Source of the DNA: Dimorphilus gyrociliatus
Lineage: Eukaryota > Annelida > Polychaeta > Dinophilidae
Direction: 5' to 3'
Assembly (NCBI GenBank): GCA_904063045.1
Contig: CAJFCJ010000061.1
Coordinates: forward strand, 24,186 to 88,185
Length of the DNA stretch: 64,000 nt
Both the position numbers and the translations under genes were made by a program. Positions 58,195-64,000 of the stretch are shown here, piece by piece (position 1 is the first letter of the stretch; the number at the start of each line of letters is the position of its first letter). Below the pieces are notes generated by a model. It saw nothing but the letters and a program-made list of their open reading frames with translations, was not told the DNA's origin and searched no databases.

Positions 58195-58390
58195 TCATTG
58201 TTGGATGTCAGCTTGAGTCAGTACGATTGTATGTGAAAGAGAAGGAGTGAGTGTGTAACATGTTTTCAGGGTAAATGATTTGGATTTATATCATTATTGG
58301 TCAGCTTGAATTGATTCCATGTTACACAAGTCAAGCTAAATCAAAAATGTGGCATCACAGATGAGTAGAGTCGAGTACCCCAGTTAAACA
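58195..58390 (+). repeat. Dispersed repeat R3, copy 1
   Basis: Shares TTGGTCAGCTTGAATTGAT, AGAAGGAGTGAGTGTGT and AAGCTAAATCA with 62115-62290. Confidence 0.6.
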
Positions 58391-58852
58391 ACACAAGCAG
58401 ACGACAAGATAAGAATTAATTGGTTGCTTGAGGTAAATGATATTTTGAAACCTTTGAAGATAATCAACTATCTATTTAAAAGAATTAAGTAGCATATTAC
58501 ATATTACATGTACCTTATGACATGGAATTGATTCAAATTTTAAGAATTTAAAATAATTTATTGAACAACTGACAAACCTTCTATATAATCAATTTGTTCA
58601 AAGAAGCAGAATGCTAGCACTACTTGCAAATTTAGATCCTCAACTGACCTCTATTGCCAAATCAGTTTGGAATGCACGGTGGTTGAATGGGAGAATTAGC
58701 TATAGCTAAGCAATGTTCTCAACAACAAATGTTCTCAACAAGCTAGTTTTCCAAGAACAACCAATCACTTATGTTCTAAAGCAAGTCAATAAAGAAAGAT
58801 GCTGGATAAACATCAGGCAATCAGTTTACTGAATAGAACCAATCCATTGGTG

Positions 58853-59043
58853 GGGGCCGACAGAAAACATTCCCAAGTGAGATTTTTGAGAGCAAGATTT
58901 CGGATTAAAAAATGGTTAGCAGGAGTAAAGTAGCTTTTGATTTGTAGTTAGAGGGGTTCCATCTAAGGGTTACGGGTAATCAAAAAGGTTAGAGAGAGAC
59001 AAGGGTTAGGGTTAAACCTTGCATTTGGGGACATTTTCTGTCG
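58853..59043. mobile_element. 207-bp-type MITE, inverted copy
   Basis: Opens GGGGCCGACAGAAAAC and closes GGGGACATTTTCTGTCG. The body is the reverse complement of 33618-33824 with substitutions and small gaps. Flanks CCATTGGTG and GTATTGGTG agree in seven of nine bases, compatible with an old duplication. Confidence 0.8.
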
Positions 59044-59416
59044 TATTGGTGTTATTTAATAGAGTTTTTAAAAAAAAAATAAAGAATTGAGGTCTTTTAA
59101 CAGCTCAGAATAAACTAGCCTAAGACTTAAGACTAGAAATAAATATATTATAATCAATTTTAGAGAATATTTGACAAATCAATAAAGATAGCATAATATG
59201 TAGGTCAAAAATCTTTTGCATATCTTGTAAAAATTTCACTCCATTTTACACTTAAAAATACCAATGTAATAATCAAAATTTTGATAGAGATAATTCAAAT
59301 GTTAGAAGCCCTACCATCATCTTCGTCTACGAAAATAAGTTGTTACAGCAATAATTTCATATTTGCTGTAAGAAAAGAAGTTAGAATAGTATAAACTTTG
59401 AAAAGGTATTTTTTAA

Positions 59417-60408
59417 TTACTGTTTTTTACAGCAAACACCACTAACAATAAGTATTACTGTAACAACTGAGACTGCTATAACTGTTTTTTGAAAAAGAAA
59501 AATAAACATTAGGAATTATTTTCATTATCATCATTTTTAAAAAACAAACTTACTAATTATTTTGGCATTATTCCTTTGATCTTTTGATATTGGGTCAACT
59601 ACAGAAGTAATAAGGGAAAAGTCAAAATAAAAAATTAGGTAATATGTGGTCACGAAAATTCACTTCCACTCTTAATAATCTTAGGCCTATATTACAGTTT
59701 CTCAAAAATGCTGCTCTTTTTAGATAAGATAAGATAAAAATATATATTCATGAACTGTTATCTATTTGAGTAGAGATAACTCAATCTAAATAGAATGACA
59801 AACCAGTTGTTGGTGTGTAGCTTCTTCCACAGGGTAATGGTGTTTCGTATTGACTGTAACAACTGTTCCGGTATACATTAAAAACCTGTCCTATTTAAAA
59901 AAAATACTGAGTTGTGTAAACTTTTTCCAGTTTCTAGCATTTTACATACCATTTAAACAGTAGCGTGTCCCTACATTTCTATAGGCATAGCAGACAAACA
60001 TTGTTCTGCACGTATCACCAACATTAGGATAATATCCATTGAGTAGAGTTCTGCAATTTCTGTTTCGTCCACAGGGAGGAGGACTAACTTGAAAACTGTA
60101 AGAGAATTTAGGGTGTTTAGGAAAGGGTTAACAGCCTACCCGTCACACTTCCTCTTCATATGATTATAAACTGTTGGTGAGGAACAGAAAACTGGAATTT
60201 CACGTCTGTTATAGCATTGTACATAAAAACTGCAATTTTGACGTAAATGAACTCCATTTGGTTTGTTATAGCAAACATTAGTTGCAAGGGAAGAAACTAT
60301 AAAACAAAACAAAAATAATATTGAAATTTAACTGATACTACTCACTTGAAAATATTATAATTTACCAAAAAATGATAAAGACATTGAAATCACCATCTTC
60401 ATCATCAT
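59417..60408 (-). CDS. Chitin-binding (CBM14-like) membrane protein, six exons
   Basis: Exons (minus): 60408-60366, 60296-60140, 60095-59950, 59890-59804, 59598-59554 and 59481-59417; GT-AG throughout and the reading frame is kept across every join. Residues 1-20 are a signal peptide (MMMKMVISMSLSFFVSSLA). Next come two Cys-rich modules of peritrophin-A type: CYNKPNGVHL, NCSFYVQCYN, FCSSPTVYNHMKRKC; then CGRNRNCRTLLNGYY, CRTMFVCYA, YCLNGQVFNVYRNSC. The last exons give a short linker and one hydrophobic segment (VIAVSVVTVILIVSGVC) ending CCKKQ, a C-terminal anchor. About 180 residues. Likely at the cell surface or in a cuticle or gut lining; ligand inferred from the cysteine pattern only. Confidence 0.7.
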
Positions 60409-61159
60409 TTTATAATTCCCTAATAAAAGAAAATTCAATTAATCAAATGTTTGATGCTCTCTATTTCAGTTGAGAGATGAAATGTTGGTCATGTTTGAAT
60501 TATTCTGTCATTTTTATATTATGTAATATATTCTATATCTAATTGCAGTATTTTGTTATTGGCTAGAGATAACACGCCAAAAAGAGAGATAACAAATTTA
60601 CTTTCTTTGGAATAACTTTTAATTAATGATTATTTACTTCCTTAATTACGAATAAGCCTGTGTTAAAACACCAAAAAGAAGTATTACTAAATTGTGAATG
60701 GTACCTCACCACACTTTCACATACTATTAAAAGTGAATTTTTTATTTAGACTCACCCACATTTATCATAATTTGAGCAATATTTTTGGTATATATCCAAA
60801 GATTGTATTGCATCTAACCTATCACGGTTTATAGAGAAAACACCTACAGAAGAAAATGTCCACAACTGAGGAGAAAACATCTACATTAATTTTTTTTTTG
60901 AAAAATGGTTTAGAGATATTATTCAAAATGTTGAATCACTTCTGAACTGATTGCCATATATCATTAGAGATGATGAAATGATGATTTCTAACATTTTCTT
61001 CTGCTTATTTACTGAAAAAATATATCTATCAGTATAATATTGATGATGAAAGGGAATTTTACTTAAATGAGGTATTTAAAAATTAAATATAACAAGAAAA
61101 TAATCAAAAAGAATTGACAATAATTTTTCAAACAGATTAATTTTACTAATTTTGATAGA
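60409..61159. other. Spacer with a degenerate MULE-type end
   Basis: 60843-60890 has two to three decayed units (GAAGAAAATGTCCACAACTG, GGAGAAAACATCTAC) like the C-type arrays. Nothing else recognised. Confidence 0.5.
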
Positions 61160-62059
61160 ATGAAATTATATGTTTTATGTTTGCCACAAAATGGATTGGC
61201 TAATACGATAAGGTCATTAGTAGCTTGTAATATTCTATCTGAAATCTTAAATAGAACAGTATTGATTTATTCAAATATTCCAAAAGAAGACTGCTCCATG
61301 GATACATATTTTAGTTTTAACTCAATTCAAGTTATTGAGACACATGCATTGGGAAATTATACACCTAATATTTATTCATTTTTTTATTGTAATGTATCCA
61401 TTATTGAAGAATTAATGGATAATAAGGACACAATTTTTGCTGTGAAAAGTGGCAATTTTTTTTTAAGAAGAGAAACATTGGTTAAACTTAAACTTAAAAC
61501 TGAAAAATTCAAGAAATGTGGAACAAATAAAGCTATATTTTTACCATACTTTAAGAAATTGTTTAAACCAAAGGGATTACTTTTAAAAAGGCTTCAGATA
61601 CATAAAAAACATTTTGAGAAGTATAAAACTGTCAAATGTATTCAAATAAGAACTGGATGGACAGAATATTATCACAAAAGGAAATGGACTGAAAAATGCA
61701 TTCAAGAAGCATTAAACATCGAAAATATTACCTCTGTTGAAAGAGATAATTCATCAATTTTATTCATGACACTGGACAGTCCTATCCTGAAACATTATAT
61801 AAAGAGCATCAATAAATATCCAATATATTTTGTGGAAGGCACACCAAGTCACTTCAGGGATAAAAATATCTCTTGCCAATTAATATTAAATATATACCTA
61901 GAATTTTTTCTCTTGGGACAGTGTAATGAAGCCTTAGTAAGTGATAGTTCAACATTTGGAATGTATGGAATTACAAGAAGTTTGGCTAGTAATAGTGTTT
62001 TCATAATGAAATGTGTTAGAAGTCAATTATTAATAAGACAAAGAAGATCTTGGGCATAA
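61160..62059 (+). CDS. Fucosyltransferase-like glycosyltransferase, intronless (299 aa)
   Basis: ATG 61160. The N-terminal LPQNGLANTIRSLVACNILS then ILNRTVLIYS fits the first strand-loop-helix of GT-B fucosyltransferases (the NGLGNR-type donor end). CIQIRTGW near residue 165 resembles the H-x-R-x-G/D motif, and ALVSDSSTFGMYGITRSLAS near 260 resembles the C-terminal (S)DSS motif. No signal anchor at the start, unusual for a Golgi enzyme, so either the N-terminus is on an upstream exon or the protein is cytosolic. Family assignment rests on these motifs only. Intronless while neighbours have introns, so a retrocopy or a transferred gene is possible. Confidence 0.5.
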   Translation: MKLYVLCLPQNGLANTIRSLVACNILSEILNRTVLIYSNIPKEDCSMDTYFSFNSIQVIETHALGNYTPNIYSFFYCNVSIIEELMDNKDTIFAVKSGNFFLRRETLVKLKLKTEKFKKCGTNKAIFLPYFKKLFKPKGLLLKRLQIHKKHFEKYKTVKCIQIRTGWTEYYHKRKWTEKCIQEALNIENITSVERDNSSILFMTLDSPILKHYIKSINKYPIYFVEGTPSHFRDKNISCQLILNIYLEFFLLGQCNEALVSDSSTFGMYGITRSLASNSVFIMKCVRSQLLIRQRRSWA

Positions 62060-62114
62060 ACAACACAAATTGATTTTTTGTAATTATTCTATAAAATTAA
62101 AAAAAAATCTTGTT

Positions 62115-62290
62115 AGCAATGTTGTATGTCAATATGAGTTAGTATGAATGTTTAAACAAAGAGAAGTGAGAGTGTGTCAATTATGTTTAGTGTATATGAA
62201 TCTGTGTTCATATCACGATTGGTCAGCTTGACGTGATATCATATCACAAGCTAAATCAGAATGATATAGCTGAGAAACAAACTCACAATA
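62115..62290 (+). repeat. Dispersed repeat R3, copy 2
   Basis: Aligns with 58195-58390: GAGAAGTGAGAGTGTGTC, ATTGGTCAGCTTGACGTGAT, CACAAGCTAAATCAGA. Confidence 0.6.
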
Positions 62291-62496
62291 CAAAACATAG
62301 ATACTATCTTGTAACATTTATTTTAAATTAAACTTCCTGGTTAATATAATGTTAACAATGATACCAACAATTTCAGCACAAAGATTTTTAGTTGCAACAA
62401 TACATTCTTTTCAATGAATTGAACTTTTATATTTCCCTTTCTAAACTTGCAATGAATCATAGAGAAACAGATACAATTGGTAGACCATTATTATTA

Positions 62497-62605
62497 GGGA
62501 TCAACAGAAAACGGACCCAACAGAAAACGGCCCCAACCGGAACAGAAAACGGCCCCAATCAGAACAGAAAACAGCCCCAACTGAGACAGAAAACGGCCAC
62601 AAAAT
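62497..62605. repeat. Left terminal array of MULE F
   Basis: Units of 18-22 bp, core CAGAAAACGGCCCCAA, with variable linkers (CCGGAA, TCAGAA, CTGAGA). Confidence 0.9.
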
Positions 62606-62793
62606 TTCGAAATATACAATACTCATAAATTGAATAGAATAAGTTAATTTAAAATTTTTTTCTATTAGTTAGTAAATATTGGATGAAAAAATATTAAATT
62701 GTCCACCAGTTTTTCCTAAGAGGTTGAATATTTTGCACTATTTTTAAATTCCTGCCAATAGGTTAAAGCAGCTCAAAGGAGATTTTTGCCACA

Positions 62794-63980
62794 ATGCTAC
62801 CATATTGTTTTGGATGTAAGAAAAAGATTAATAAGCTGAAGCAATGTGTTTGTTCACTTTGTCATCATAAAGTCCATTGGGCTTGTTTATCAGGTAAGAT
62901 CCAAATTGATTTTAATGTAAACTAAGCTCTTTCTTTTGTAGATGGATTATGTTCTATATGTTCAAGTCTTGATAAAAAAAAAATCAGAATTATTCTGAGC
63001 AAATGTGATGAAATTTTACAAGATAAATCTACCAATAAAGTCTCAAATGCTGAAAATATAGATCTAAATCATACAAGAGAAGAGATAGATGTGCAAAATA
63101 TAATAATGGATGTTGATCATGAAGAAGTGGTTACCCTTATTGAAACACTGAATTGTGATGCAGAGTACAGGCTTGTTGATAATCTTAGTGAAAGCAGCCC
63201 TCTGCATGGAAATACATTACATTTGAATGAGAATGATATCAATATGGAGGAGTCCTTTGAAAGTATACCAGAGGTGAACTATGACAGCAATGGTAAATTC
63301 AGAATATTCCCTACAGGAAGTCAAAAAGGCAAAGAATTACTTGTATCTAATGGTCACTCATTTGTTGTCAAAAGAAAAGACAAGACTTCCATAATTTGGA
63401 GATGTGGAGTTAGAAGCAAGAAAATGCTGCCAGTGTCATTCAAAGAAATAATAACTTCTCTTTGGGGTCTAAATATCATATTCACCCTCCCAAAAAAAAT
63501 TTAGAACAAATTATTGAAATGAAAGTGACAGCAAAACAAAAAGGAAAGACTGGCACCAATGTTAGTGGAAAACGAATAGCTGAAAATGTTCTGCTTCCTT
63601 TTGCAAATATGGGAAATATTGTACAAGTTGAAAATTGCAAAGAAATGATAAATTATCATAGAAGAAAATATCGTCCCAATGAACCTATTGGAAGAAACTT
63701 TCTTATTAATAATTGCTTTATTCCTGATGATTTCTTAAAGAAAGATGTCCTTGAAAATAATGAAAGAGTGATTATTTTTTCCACTTCAAAACAACTTAGC
63801 TTACTTGCAGTGTCAAAAGTCTGGTACTTAGATGGAACTTTCAAGATTGTTAAGGACCCATTTACACAGTTATTTTCATTTCACTCATTCCTCAAAAAAG
63901 AAGGTGAATTAAAACAGGTTCCTCTTCTATATGCATTCATGTCATCAAAAAAGAAAAAAGCATATAATCTGTTATTCAAG
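62794..63980 (+). CDS. MULE F transposase, exons 1 and 2 (partial)
   Basis: Exon 1 62794-62893: PHD-like finger CFGCKKKINK, CSLCHHKVHWAC; exon 2 62942-63980 opens with CSIC. Then an acidic linker, FLYWCH finger (GSQKGKELLVSNGHSF, IIWRCGVRSKK, YHIH) and VWYLDGTFKIV with the first acid. Exon 2 ends at a GT donor exactly where C, D and B do. A one- or two-base deletion near 63425 (inside the finger, at the cysteine after RSKK) breaks the frame; otherwise the exon is open, so this is a young copy. Exons 3 and 4 lie outside the window. Confidence 0.82.
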
Positions 63981-64000
63981 GTAGTTCAACTTGAAATTTT

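Larger units (their letters stand above)
62497..64000 (+). mobile_element. MULE 'F', left end and 5' half (runs off window)
   Basis: The left array 62497-62605 has five units of CAGAAAACGGCCCCAAC type, opening GGGATCAACAGAAAACGG. The transposase gene follows in plus orientation after about 190 bp. The right end is beyond the window. Confidence 0.85.

Overview
This is an AT-rich eukaryotic window from a metazoan. The evidence is short spliceosomal introns (mostly 45-90 bp, GT-AG), two LDLa-LRR-7TM receptors of the GRL101/LGR type, SRCR-like and chitin-binding domains, CARD/NACHT/LRR proteins and many Tc1/mariner and MULE transposons. Compact introns and low GC would suit a small invertebrate, a rotifer for example, but I cannot fix the species. 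No bacterial operon, CRISPR array or rRNA was seen.

Layout. 1-3005: 3' part of an LDLa-LRR-GPCR gene (four exons) and a small two-exon gene. 3572-5060: a dispersed repeat that cuts off a second rhodopsin-like GPCR on the minus strand. 5569-20762: a nest of transposons. At least five MULE (Mutator-like) elements lie here, four of them inserted directly or indirectly into an older one, and a Tc1-like element sits at the right edge. 20763-35245: transposon graveyard (Tc1/mariner relics, dispersed repeats, MITEs) with two possible membrane-protein genes at 26960-28565. 35345-43453: a cluster of RING-LRR and CARD-NACHT-LRR genes and relics, with MITE and SINE-like insertions. 43454-46900: unrecognised, with repeat fragments. 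47041-49535: CARD plus LRR gene with no NACHT. 50322-53682: second LDLa-LRR-GPCR (minus). 54120-56788: SRCR-like multi-exon gene (minus). 59417-60408: six-exon chitin-binding membrane protein (minus). 61160-62059: intronless fucosyltransferase-like gene. 62497-64000: start of another MULE that runs off the window.

The most striking pattern is in the MULE family. Each member encodes a PHD-like zinc finger, usually a FLYWCH finger, and a D..D..E transposase over four exons with conserved intron positions. Each is bounded by terminal inverted repeats that are themselves short tandem arrays of 15-25 bp units. The unit differs between elements (cores GAAAACGTCC, GAAAACGCCC, GAAAACGGCC, GAAACCATACCC), but the two ends of one element share the same unit. 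Perfect 9-bp target duplications flank three autonomous-type copies and one 207-bp non-autonomous copy, which allows the nesting order to be read directly. A paralogous locus in the same window gives the empty site of another 207-bp copy.

The host genes look like a receptor and innate-immunity neighbourhood: RNI-type LRRs recur in RING-LRR, NACHT-LRR and CARD-LRR forms, with several antisense or broken relics. This points to local duplication and decay, with transposon insertions breaking genes.
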